From positions 218,501-282,500 of the forward strand of contig WAID01000005.1 of the NCBI GenBank assembly GCA_016584495.1: DNA of 64,000 nt, in the 5' to 3' direction. The notes under the pieces were generated by a model that made no database searches, was not told the origin of the DNA, and saw only the letters and a program-made list of their open reading frames with translations. Each line of letters starts with the position of its first letter. Positions within the stretch are counted from its first letter, which is position 1. This DNA is from Celoporthe dispersa. Its lineage: Eukaryota; Ascomycota; Sordariomycetes; Diaporthales; Cryphonectriaceae. The translations under genes and the position numbers were made by a program. Of this stretch, positions 54,389 to 64,000 are shown piece after piece.

Positions 54389-54549
54389 TGTTGGTTAGCA
54401 ATTAACGTACGTACGTCGTTGAATGGTGGTTGAATATTGTTGTTGTTATTGATTGAAGATGAAGACTGCTGTTCTGCCTAAGGGCCTCGTGGCCCCAAAT
54501 AAATGGCCCGCGCACAGGCCAGCAAGCAACGACCATCGTTGCTTCCACA
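54389..54549 (+). repeat. Possible highly diverged family C copy
   Basis: It starts TGTTGGTTAGC, contains ACGTACGTACGT and a TTGTTGTTATTGATTGAAGA stretch like that of the 45.6 kb copy, and ends TTCCACA. Similarity is patchy. Confidence 0.35.
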
Positions 54550-54891
54550 CATGCTAGCTTTTTAAATATTGACACAACCACTCCACGACCACCGTAAGCA
54601 CCGCCGTAATCCATGCCTTGTCAACGAAGAAAAATGCTCTCAAAAAAATCCACAACCTTGATGGGAAATCCATCTGTTGTGCGAAAGCCGCATCCTTGTC
54701 CTGCCCTGCCGTGCGAAACCCGTACTCTTGTCCTGCAAGACCATGCGAAAACCGTGCCCTTGTCCTTCAAAAATCAAGAGAAAAAAAAAATCTATCGTGC
54801 CGCGAAAAACCGTATCCCCCTGCCCTGCCCTCAAGAATCCATCGCAAGAGAAGAAACCATCGTGCTGTGCGAAGGTCGCACTTCCTGTCCT

Positions 54892-55620
54892 TCAGTCTGC
54901 TGATCTCAGCCAGGCCTCGTATTCAGCGTCGTCCATGATCTCATCCTCGAGCTCATCATCATCATTGACCTTGGCGGCAGTGTGCGCGGTGCTCGTGTCC
55001 TTGTTGGCCTCGTCATCATCGATGTCGCATCCTTCGAACTCAGCGAGGAAGCCAGCGAAATCGTCGCCATCATGGCCGTCCCACTCGCATTGAGCCATAT
55101 AGCTTGTCTTGGCCGACCGCCGTTCCTCCGCGGTGTGTTTGGTTGACCAGCACCCTTCCCCCCTTACACACGAAGCATCTCTTCTTCCATGGTCGTGCTC
55201 CACCACTGCTGTAGCCTCTGCGGCCAGTGTCAGTTTGACGGGAGCGGAACCCACCTGGCCTTTGGCGGTGGAATGTCGACGGTCGCTTTGTCCTGCCCGT
55301 ATTGTACCGACGGTCGACGTAGTATTGATCTTGGTCGTCCATATTGTCTGTGTAGTGGTCGGTGTAATACTAGCCTTGGGCTCTGTCGGCTGTCGTCCGG
55401 GACAAGTGCGTTTCCGCCGCCGATCTGAGGTCTGCGAACAACTCTTCGCAGAGTCGAGGTGGTTTGAAAAGTGCCATCTCGAGTTCTGGCACGCCTCGGC
55501 ATGCCTTGATCACTGTTGTACGAAGACCGTCCTCCCCAGCGTACTCTGGAGGTTGAGCTGGAGGAAGCAGCCGAAGCGGTGGCTGCTGCGAACGCCAAGT
55601 TCCTGCGCCTGAGAAACAGA
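54892..55620 (-). pseudogene. Copia Gag C-terminal fragment with zinc-knuckle-like motif
   Basis: Reading leftward: an Arg-rich segment (YYVDRRYNTGRTKRPSTFH), PWKKRCFVCK, then, in the next frame, GCWSTKHTAEERRSAK and FAGFLAEFEG, and an acidic end DDDELEDEIMDDAEYEAWL. The order (C-x2-C, G-C-W-S-T-K-H, F-L-A-E) is that of Gag from a second, unrelated fungal Copia family. One frame change separates CFVCK from GCWSTKH. The upstream half is removed by the family C insert at 55627. No pol is present. Confidence 0.6.
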
Positions 55621-55626
55621 AGCGAA

Positions 55627-55817
55627 TGTTGGCTGGGCCTTATACGTACGTACGGAAAGATCGTGAAGGTCACTGTTCTGAATTGCTGTTGTTGATGATG
55701 ATGTAGAAAAGCTGGCCTAGGCGTGCGTGCGCGATATGGGCTATTCCCATTGCGCACGAGCCAAACCCTGCCACGTGACCCCCGTTGTGAGACATCTACT
55801 ACCATAGGCAATCCACA
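55627..55817 (+). repeat. Family C miniature element, copy
   Basis: It starts TGTTGGCTGGGCC, contains TACGTACGTACGG, and ends GGCAATCCACA. It is inserted against the Gag fragment and continues without a gap into a family A copy. Confidence 0.65.
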
Positions 55818-56028
55818 CATTTACAGATAGGGTGGCCATGTACTGACTCGCACCCATTGGATGGTGTAAGGATGGCTAGCCAGTAAGTCACGGTGTTGCT
55901 ATCCCAATCGGGATTAGCGCCACCCAGGCCTCAGTATAATTATAGCAATGCCTTTGGCGCCTAGCAATAGTTGAACAATGAATCCTTCCTTCCTACCATT
56001 TGCAGTACCCCTATGTGTGTCTTCCGCA
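55818..56028 (+). repeat. Family A dispersed repeat, copy 4 (5'-truncated)
   Basis: It runs from CATTTACAGATAGGG to TGTGTGTCTTCCGCA. The first about 45 bp of the family are missing. Its right end interrupts the LINE endonuclease at 56029. Confidence 0.7.
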
Positions 56029-56471
56029 GATCCAGAGGGTTTCTCAGCCTGTGCGTGGGGGCCTCTGGGTTGAGGATGGTGATCCCAGTGGACTGATCTA
56101 TGCTGCAACTCGTTTCCCTGCGCCACTATGTTTCTAATGTCCGGGCTGTCAGGTCCAGTGTACTGCATTGAAGTCTCCCCCAAGTAGCACCTTGTGTCTC
56201 TCACTACTACCGCGCAGATGTCTCTATGTGTCTCGTGCCTGGTCTGATACGCTCCGATTCCCTTCTTCGCGTATGTCATGACCCTAGGCTTGCTTGTCCA
56301 GTCATCAACTGGTTCGAAGACATCGTAGCCCCTGTGTGTTTTCGTGGGGTGCCTAGTTCTCTTCACCATGGTCCATAGTTCTTGGATCAGCACCACATCT
56401 GTCTTGGCTGTCCACGCGAGGTTAAGCGCTGTGCCGTGCCATTCTCCAGTTCGCGCTGCGTTGACTTGCAT
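56029..56471 (-). pseudogene. Tad-like LINE ORF2 endonuclease, N-terminal fragment
   Basis: It starts at ATG 56471 (MQVNAARTGEWHGTALNLAW) and continues AKTDVVLIQELWTMVK, HRGYDVFEPVDDW, VMTYAKKGIGAYQTRHETHR and DICAVVVRDT. This is the N-terminal part of the endonuclease/exonuclease/phosphatase domain that nicks target DNA in Tad/I-clade LINEs, with the catalytic region LIQEL. After about 145 residues it is cut by the family A repeat, so reverse transcriptase is absent. Its start overlaps the end of ORF1, as in other LINEs. Confidence 0.75.
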
Positions 56472-57514
56472 GACCTCGAGCGTCGAGTCGTCTGCGTGAT
56501 TGTTCCTCCTGGAACCCTTATTTCTAATAAGAGGGGGAGGAGATTTTGTTGTCCTGCATGTCTGTGTCTTCGTGTTTCACAGGTGCAGGAGCTGCTGTTC
56601 GCGCTGGCTTCTTTCGTGTCATATGGTAGCCATCCGGAGCTGCCGGTCTTACTGGTATGGGGGGTCAGTCCTACTTCGCAGTTCCCGGAGGGTTTCCGTC
56701 CGTGCATACTCAGCCTCCTCCTCAGTTCAAGGGTTTTCGATGCGGTGGTGGGGGTGGGGATTCCAACCGAGCGTCCTCCGCCTGCGTTTTCCTCTCGTGT
56801 CGCCACTGGCTCTGGATTAGTTTGGGGTTTGGGGGCCTTGTCTGCTTTGTGGGCTTCCGCATAGGCCTTCTCTCCCAGCCTCCGAACTGCCTGCAATTGT
56901 TTCTTGGTGAGCTTCACAACCCTGCCGTCCTTTCTCTTGGGGCGGGCTGTGCATGTGTCGCTAGAGGGCCGGTGTGGGCTGTGGCAGTTGGCACACTTTG
57001 GCGCGTTGTCACAGACCTCTTCTTTTTTTCAGGTGCCACGGCTGACTGCACTATCCGCATCTGAGCGTCCTGACACACCTTCTGAGATCATGAAGATCCC
57101 AGCAGCCCGCGCACTGCGTAATTTGGCCTTTCCGTTCAAGTCTCCTAGCCGGCTTGGAGTCTAGGATCCTAAGCCCCAGCTTGACTGGTTCTTTGAATAA
57201 GATAGCCCATTCCTCCGTGGATGTGCCTGGGCTTTGGTATTTCGCAAGGCAGCAGCACCACATAAATGTGCCACTGTTCCACTTTTCTCGACCCAAATGC
57301 CTTCTCTTTTAAGAGACGGCCATGGGGCGTTGAGCCTTTCCGCGATCTCGGCGTTTCTAGAACGTACTGCCCAGCCATTCCTGGCCATTTAGACTTTCTT
57401 GATGTCTTCTGATCTCAGCCCGATGGCGTCCACCAGTGCTAGCTTGATCTCCGCTGAGGTGGAACCCCTCCAACTGTGGTCTTTCGAAATCCTCAGGAAA
57501 ACTCTACTGTTCAA
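56387..57514 (-). pseudogene. Tad-like LINE ORF1 (Gag-like), 3' portion
   Basis: Frames at 57590-57389 (WRGSTSAEIKLALVDAIGLR), 57388-57161 (MARNGWAVRSRNAEIAERLN) and 57296-57051 (ILFKEPVKLGLRILDSKPAR, then the zinc-knuckle start CAGCWDLHDLRRC) form the RNA-binding part. MKLTKKQLQAVRRLGEKAYA at 56917-56387 is the C-terminal end. Several frame changes separate them. The upstream part of ORF1 lies beyond the pogo insertion, at 59694 and rightwards. Confidence 0.55.
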
Positions 57515-59693
57515 CCCCCCCCTGCCGGACACCCGTACCCGCCGGACAGCTAATTTCTGACAGCGCCATACAAAACTCAACATCTTCACTTACACATATT
57601 TTCTTCGATACTGAAGCTATTCAAATTCTTTTAAAATGAATAGATAGCCCTTTGATTAAGAAATCGATTGATATATATATTTCCATGGTTCGACCCTTCG
57701 TGACGTAATTCTAGCAATGCCGGCTGCTAATATTCGTTCCTTCCTGTCTTGATTTCTGTGATCCTTTTCCTTCAACATCTTTCTACCTCAACCAGCTACA
57801 ATGCCTTCTCACGCTTGGAACGAGGAGAATATGGCTGATGCCCTATTTGATATGATAGATAATCATATCTCTTTACGAAAAGCAGCTAAAAAGTACGGAA
57901 TTCCTCCCCAAACGCTCTCAGACTGCCTGCATGGAGGGTCTTCAGTTCAAGAAGTAAAGCAACCTCAACAACGCCTTTCTGCTACTGAAGAGAAGAAGAT
58001 ATCGCGATGGATCTCTAAGCAAGAAAGCCTAGGATATGCGCCATTGGCTTCTGCTGTGCGTGGCATGGTGGCTGCCCTCCTTAAGCAGAAGGGAGATGTG
58101 AATGCCTTCGGCTGCAAATAGATTGAGGGCTTCAAGAAGAGAAATCCTGATATTCGCCACAAAATAGGCTCTTGCTAGGAAGCTATCCGATATGATGCTT
58201 TCACCCCGAAAGCCGTCAATTAGTATTTCGATATTCGCGAGAAGGAATATGGGTGGATTGAGCCACAGCTTACAGCAAATGTGGATGAGGGAGGCATTAT
58301 GATTGGATATGGTAAATTTCTATGGATTTCTTATCTTAAAGCTCTTGAACTGATATTTCTGCTAGGCCTGAACTCTCTAGTTCTCGGATTTTCTGAAAAA
58401 AAAGAAGGCATTTCTGAAAAGCAGCCAAGACAGAAGCTAGGTTACTCTCATCGAATGCTGTACAGCTATAGGCTACCTTCTTGATCTAAGCATTATCTTC
58501 AAGGCAAAGATCTTCAGAAACAATAGTTTTCTGAAGATATAAAGACATCTGTGCCTACCTGGCGTATGATTACAAGTCCGAATGGCTAGACAAGCAACGA
58601 AATTGCAGTAGCATAGCTAGAGGATATTTTCCTTCCTCAGATAAACATTCTTCGTAAGAATGATATATTACAAGCAATCCTTCTCATTTTAGATAGCTAT
58701 AAAAGTCACATTTCAGTAAGTTCAATGCCCAGATAATGATATTTCTCAAGAATAGTATACTAATATAAAAAAGCTGGAGTTCATAGCCTCTTACTATTTA
58801 AATAACGTTTTCCTTTGCTTCCTTCCAGCATATATCTCCTATGGCCTCCAGCTACTGGATAACGGCATTTTGCTGCTGAGAAAGCCGCTTATCGAAAAGA
58901 ACTTCAAAAATTGCAAGATCTTACGGACTCCGCCTCTGTTAATAAGATCAACTTCTTGAAGTGCCTTATTACAGCTAGAGCATCAGTTACGCTTAGAGTA
59001 GTAAAAGGAGGATAGAGATATAGTGGCAATTATCCAATCAACTGCCAGAAAGCCCTAGATCATGAGGAAATCCAAGAAGATAAGCAAAAACAAGGGGCAG
59101 ACGAACTGAAGGAAAGTGAGAAGGATAAGCCACTTTCCCACGGCTTTATCACTTCTATAGGCTGAGACCGAAGCTACAACGAACGCAGCAAGTTGAGGAG
59201 GATTGCCAATCACCTTGAAGACCTCCAGGCTGAGGTTATATTGCTCCGATAACAGAATGCCTCCCTTAAAGCCCAGAATGAAGCCCTTTCGAAGTTCCGA
59301 AGGCGCAAGAAGATCCCCAATCCTAACAAACGCTTTATGACTATTTCAGAAGCGGTTGCGGCTGGTGAAGACTTTGACACAATCCAGGAAGAAGAGGATA
59401 TGCCTGCTGAGGACGTTGTGGAGGTTCAAGACGAGGTTGACGAGGAGGATACTGATGAGGATTTTGATAACATTCCTCACGAGGTTTCAGCACCAGTTCG
59501 TACATCTTCTGGAAGGGCTAGCCGGATGCCAGCCAGATATTTAGAATGAGGGGAATCAGGGCATTCTAATAATATATTACTCATTATTTTGCGATTTAAA
59601 TTGATATATTTCTGACTGTATAAATATATAGCGTTTGTGTGGAGCGTTTTCCATTTTAGCGTCCGGCGGGTACGGGTGTCCGGCAGGGGGGGG
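57515..59693 (+). mobile_element. Pogo/Fot1-like DNA transposon with 33-bp perfect terminal inverted repeats
   Basis: 57515-57547 (eight C, then TGCCGGACACCCGTACCCGC and CGGAC) recurs exactly inverted at 59661-59693. The 2179-bp element sits inside LINE ORF1, whose halves flank it. The TA target duplication usual for pogo elements is not obvious next to the C8/G8 ends, so the true ends may differ by a few bases. The transposase lies inside in plus orientation. Confidence 0.8.
57801..59549 (+). pseudogene. Pogo/Fot1-type DDE transposase riddled with Trp-to-TAG stops
   Basis: It starts at ATG 57801. An HTH_psq-like domain (ISLRKAAKKYGIPPQTLSD) and a CENP-B-type HTH (LSATEEKKISRWISKQESLG) precede the DDE domain (NVDEGGIMIGYG). 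A probable intron 58312-58365 follows, then SLVLGFSEKK, IFKGKDLQK-like residues, DIKTSVPTWRM and LILDSYKSH. The end is acidic (EEDMPAEDVVEVQDEVDEED). TAG codons lie at 58119, 58176, 58221, 58524, 58587, 58614 and 59013, each where this family has Trp or where Trp fits the context. At least one frame change occurs near 58450. It is non-functional. Confidence 0.75.
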
Positions 59694-60060
59694 TCAGACA
59701 GTATCATCCGGCTTTTCGGCCTTGGATTTAGCTTTCGCCGCCCCTAGGCTTCTTCCTGCGATCTTCTTTTTCGAGCCCACAACCTGTGGCTGACGTGTTG
59801 GCACGCCTAATCACTTGTTGGTTCGTGGCAGGTGACTTGATATTGCGTTGTCCGTGGGAGTTCTCAGCCTCAGCGGGGCGTTTCGGTGGGTGGGGGCGCT
59901 AGTGTCCGGGCCGTGAGTGGCCTGGTCTTGCGCACCACCCATGGGGCATTGATAGGTCCTGGTTCCACCAGACATTGGTGTTGGCAGTTGCGCTGTTTGC
60001 AGAAGGGTGGTGCGGTGCCTTTCCCTGAAGGATCGATTTCCTTCGAGGCTTTATAGTAAA
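59694..60060 (-). pseudogene. Tad-like LINE ORF1, 5' portion (other side of the pogo insertion)
   Basis: Minus-strand frames give PAEAENSHGQ, ATNQQVIRRANTSATG and KKEDRRKKPRG-like basic sequence, consistent with the disordered start of LINE ORF1. Assignment is by position and composition, not by a conserved domain. Confidence 0.35.
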
Positions 60061-61036
60061 TATCAATCTGCTGAATTCACGGCATAAATGCTGCAAACCT
60101 TTCAATCATTGGATCGAATAAGATTGCGACGCCCGTATGCGGTATCTGAGCAGGCAAGCCAACAGCGCCTGGTCGCCTTATCCTCCTGTTCCTGAAAAGG
60201 GGGCATGCCGAAATCTTCAAGCAAGAGCAGGAGCAGGAGAGACAAGAGTACAAATGGACTTATTCAGCTTGGAGAGCAAGCCAGAATCCAGCACTAAAGA
60301 TCTTATCACCTTAGATTAATATATCTTCGTAGTGAGCATTGATTCAAGAAGCTTATATTTAGGGTCAGGGTATAGCGAAATCGCACGAGAACATTATGCT
60401 AGGTGTCACAGACAGCCTCCCTGGGACTGCTAACACCTTGACCCAGAGGGTTCGAAGGTGATTACATAAGCTGATTCTGTAATCAATCTGCTGGATAAAA
60501 ACTCTGTTTCTGCCAGCAATCTGTAATTGTAGCTCCTTGAGCTATGTCTTATCAACAGAGCCTGTACCTATCTGAGAATAGAGCCCGCCTGTCTGTAGCT
60601 AGAATAGAGAATCCGACCTGCCTGCTCGTCGTCCACCTGTCTCCCCGCCTGCTACCGTGACATTAGAGATGAGTATTCTATCTGTAACTTCGACCATTGA
60701 CCACTAACTCAACTCCTAACTTCTAGGACGCTCGTTTTATAGATTCTCGCAGCCGCTCAGTTCATCAGGGCATAAGGAGGCAGATTTCGAGCGACGCTGC
60801 GATACCTTCATCTGGCACTCGACTGGACGCAGTGTTCGGGCAGATGAAGCACCTTGCACCGCTACGTTGCATTTTTGTCTCATAGGAGGAAAGTGCTGAC
60901 GGTACTGCCACGTGTTCGATTGCATGCGATAGGCAGACGAGCCGCCCATTTCTCGGCTCCCCCGCACATATTAGCTCTCTGCTTGTCTCACCAACGCCGC
61001 CTTGGAAATTATCTTGTAAGGATCTTTATTGATACA
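60061..61036. other. Spacer and presumed promoter of the NACHT_N-NACHT-ankyrin gene
   Basis: No recognisable gene. The frame upstream of the chosen start (60854-61036) stays open but gives no domain-like sequence. No family A-D repeat is seen. Confidence 0.3.
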
Positions 61037-64000
61037 ATGCGCAAGATGGGCTTCACGCAACAGGTGAAGAAGACCTGGAGGAGAGTCTTGAGAAGGAGTG
61101 CAGCGTCGCAACCTTCGCAGTCCATGAGTACGTCGGGCAACGGCCAAGCAGGTCCTGAACAGACATGCTGGACAGAAACTCAGACGACAGGAAGCGTCGA
61201 ACCATTCGGGAACTCTATACAAACCCTTGCTCCAGATGACCAGTCAAACAGTATCAACAGGTCTTCCCAGACGACCACGCGAACTCTCGATCAAGCTCCG
61301 CAGGCCTGCCTCGAGCAGCCTCCGCACCCCAAGACCCTCTGGGAGGAAGCAGCTCAGGGTCTGGATGAAAGAGACCGGAAACAGCTCGATAATATCGTCT
61401 GGTCCAGAGAAGCAGACAAGACAGCTCTTATATCCGAGGACATAAGATGGGGACCCATCTGACGGCCACGAGGGCAGCCCACTCTCCCATATCGATCTTA
61501 TCCTCTCAAAAGTGGAGAAGCTCAAGCAGAAAGACGTCACGGCGAGCTGGCAGCCCGTGCGTCACACAGCAAAAAAAAAAAAAAAAAAAAAAAAGTATCA
61601 TGAAAATCTACTAACCCGGTTGCAGGTCGTCGAAAACATTCGCCGCGGCGCCCTGAAGTGCAAGCCCATTGGCGACGCTGCTGTTAAGTTCGACAAGTCC
61701 GGCTATGCAGCTCTCGGCTGGTCTATCGTGTCGTTCGGCTTGCAGGTCGCTGTCAACGCTCAAGATGCCCGCACATCTGTCCTCTCCAGCCTGGAGTTTG
61801 TCGCAGAGCATTTGGGCCGGTATGCGCAATACGAGATGCTATTTCGAGAGTCGCAGCCCGGCGCGGATTTTGACAGCCGCTTGGTAGAGATGTACAAAGC
61901 CATCCTACTCTATATTCTAGCCCTAAACAACTACTTATGCTCCTCCAAACTAGGTATGTCTCCAACCTTTTACTATTGACAATTCTAACGGCAATAGAGC
62001 GCGCCATGGGCGCCTTTGCCGAAGCCGCCGAGCGTTCCATCTCCAAAAGTAGGGCTGCGGTCGAAGAGGCTGACAAAAAGGTTCAAGTCTGGGTGCGTAT
62101 AATTGAAGATATCAGCTTCCTAATGGTCGAGTCCTACTGACCTCTGCAGCTTCCTATCGTCATGTTCAAAAGTCAGATAGACTCTGTCAAGCTCTTGGGA
62201 GAAATTCACTCCCAAGCCCTACCAGAACCCTCGCAGCCGGCACGCGAATGCCTACGATCGTTGGCCTTTCCTGAGATGGACCATCGGTCCCAGGATATCG
62301 ACGCCGCCGCCGAGCGCACATATGAATGGCTGCACCAGCACGAGGTCTTCAAAAGCTGGGTTGCCTATGACAAAAACCTACTCAGGATTATGGGCAAGCC
62401 CGGCTCAGGAAAGTCGACGCTGCTACGATATGCTCTTGACAAGATCATAGTCGCCTCCAGCATCGGCACAAATGGCCTAGTCCTCTCTTTCTTTTTCCAT
62501 GGCCGCGGAACCAAACTCCAAAAGGAACCGCTCGGCCTCTTCCGGTCGCTCCTCCACCAGCTTCTCCGTCAAAGCCCTAACGATATGCCGGACCTCGTCG
62601 CTGCATACCAAAAGCACTACCATGACTTTGGTGAACCGGGCGAGAAGTGGCACTGGCGCCTGCGAGAGCTGCAAGACCTTCTCAAGCTGTCGCTCACGAA
62701 GACCCTGAAGAGCAAGCCAGTCTGGCTGTTTGTCGATGCCCTGGACGAAGCCGGCGAGGACAACGCAGTCAAGCTCGTGGAGAACCTCGAAATCCTGGCC
62801 AAGTTCTCTTCGGCCACGTTTCCGCTTCATATCTGCTTCACCTGCCGCCACTACCCCGTCCTGGGCCTAGAATATGGGCTCGAAATATGTCTCGAGCAGG
62901 AAAACCGACAGGACATTAGAACCTTTGTGCAGACCCAGCTCGGCAAGCATACAGCTTCCGGACTCCCGCCTAAGATCCCCGACGTAATTACAGACCGTGC
63001 CTCGGGCGTCTTCATGTGGACACGACTTGTCGTCGAACATGTCCAAAACCAGATCCGACGAGGAGATGGCTGGCAGAAGATCTATAAGACCATCTCCAGT
63101 ATCCCCCCAGACCTCGACGACCTATACCAGGACTTAGTCAGAAAAATACAAGAATCGACGGACTCAGCGGACTCCCTCAAGCTTACTCAGTGGATCTGCT
63201 TCGCCACGCGCCCCCTCGAGCTGGACGAGCTGCGCTGGGCCATGGTCATCGACCCCGACCTCCCGCAGACACCACTGCAGCAGTGTCAAGCAGCCGACAA
63301 CTATGCAGACGACAACCACATGATGGAGAGACAAGTGAAGACGCTGAGCTGCGGTCTTGCCGAGGTAACCCTATCCAATCCTCCTGTTGTCCAGTTCATC
63401 CACCAATCTGTCAAGGATTTTTTCCTTGAAAAAGGTTTATCAGCTCTCGCCTGCAGCACCTCACCTGAAGCTATTAGCATGGCCTACCTTCGTCTTGCCA
63501 ATATCTGCATAGCTTACTTATCTATGGAGGATATCGGTCGGTCACCGACCCATACTCGCACAGACTTTCCGTTCCTAGATTACGTTACAGTATCATGGGT
63601 GGCGCATGCAAAGAAAATCGACGCGAACAGCATCTCTCGAGAAGACTTTTTGTTCACCGAGCCTTCAAATGCTGTTGTGGAAGTATGGACGCGTGTCTAT
63701 AGAGAAATAAACCGCTTCTCGGTAGACTGTCCACAAAGAGGGACCAGATGGATACATATATTAATGGCTGGACGCCGCTCTCATGGGCCGCAAGGGGGAG
63801 GACATGAAGCTGTTGTACAGCTGCTGCTTGCAACAGGCCAGGTTGAGGTTGATGCTAAGAATAACGATAGCTGGACGCCGCTCTCACGGGCTGCAGAAGG
63901 AGGACATGAAGCTGTTGTACAGCTGCTGCTTGCAACAGGTCAGGTTGAGGTTGATGCCAAGGATAACGATAGCTGGACGCCGCTCTCACGGGCTGCATTG
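61037..64000 (+). CDS. NACHT_N-NACHT-ankyrin NLR-type protein (3' end outside window)
   Basis: Proposed exons: 61037-61556, 61626-61953, 61998-62092 and 62150 to the edge. The first about 130 residues are Ser/Thr/Gln-rich, then KTLWEEAAQGLDERDRKQL. The NACHT_N domain is recognisable in KLKQKDVTASWQP, IGDAAVKFDKSGYAALGWSI, VSFGLQVAVNAQDA and RYAQYEMLF. NACHT has the P-loop LRIMGKPGSGKSTLLRYA and Walker B VWLFVDALDEAGED. The downstream region (LPLHICFTCRHYPVL, GVFMWTRLVVEHVQ, FIHQSVKDFFLEKG) is standard, and exon 4 is open to the edge. Ankyrin units (WTPLSRAAEGGHEAVVQLLL) begin near 63800 and continue off the window. A one-base frame change is needed near 61450. At 63740-63798 an ankyrin consensus is in another frame, bounded by a GGGGG run. 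Intron 1 contains 24 consecutive A. Confidence 0.8.
61571..61594 (+). repeat. Poly(A) run of 24 within an intron
   Basis: 24 uninterrupted A lie 14 bp after the donor of intron 61557-61625, which still has a CTAAC branch and TTGCAG acceptor. Confidence 0.9.

Noticed and set aside
54600..54930. Tandem short repeats on the plus strand (TCCTGCCCTGCCGTGCGAAACC-like)
   Set aside because: A few degenerate copies of a CCYTGYCCTGC/GTGCGAAA pattern are visible, but they are too irregular and short to define a unit with confidence.

Overview
This window comes from a filamentous ascomycete (Pezizomycotina). Genes carry short spliceosomal introns (GTRNGT donor, CTAAC-like branch, YAG acceptor). Housekeeping genes are of fungal type (CWH43, UTP6, a Git3-like GPCR), and the NLR-type genes use HET, NACHT, NB-ARC, WD40, TPR and ankyrin modules. 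I cannot name the species. Gene models were built by eye from reading frames and splice signals.

Layout. 1-6 kb: conserved genes (CWH43 on minus, UTP6 on plus, an EVE-domain/THYN1-like gene on minus). 6.5-16.4 kb: back-to-back transposons, namely a MULE with terminal inverted repeats, a 3'-truncated Copia element primed from the initiator tRNA anticodon arm, and an intron-containing Crypton tyrosine-recombinase element. 17-30 kb: a HET-NACHT-WD40 pseudogene, a broken chromodomain gene, and a HET-NB-ARC-TPR gene with an array of nearly identical TPR units. 31-37 kb: ordinary genes (DUF1993 protein, GPCR, short-chain dehydrogenase) and an unexplained array of a TTACCCTAGAC-like motif. 38-54 kb: a nucleoside phosphorylase-NACHT-ankyrin gene, a membrane protein, a 3'-truncated HET-NB-ARC-TPR gene and a SesB-like hydrolase-NB-ARC-TPR pseudogene, separated by solo LTRs and small dispersed repeats. 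54-60 kb: nested TE debris (Copia gag fragment, Tad-like LINE, pogo/Fot1 element inserted in the LINE). 61-64 kb: a NACHT_N-NACHT-ankyrin gene running off the right edge.

The main biological theme is an NLR island. Six fungal NLR-type genes lie within about 46 kb, with four different N-terminal domain types (HET, nucleoside phosphorylase-like, SesB alpha/beta hydrolase, NACHT_N). All three C-terminal repeat classes are present, most with near-identical units, as in fast-evolving heterokaryon-incompatibility and innate-immunity genes. The island is embedded in transposons whose stop codons are mostly TAG where Trp (or Gln) is expected, which fits repeat-induced point mutation (RIP). Separately, many otherwise conserved genes, including essential UTP6, carry one single-base frameshift, often in a G or C run. 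That pattern suggests either base-level assembly errors or widespread decay, and it limits any claim that a given gene is truly dead.
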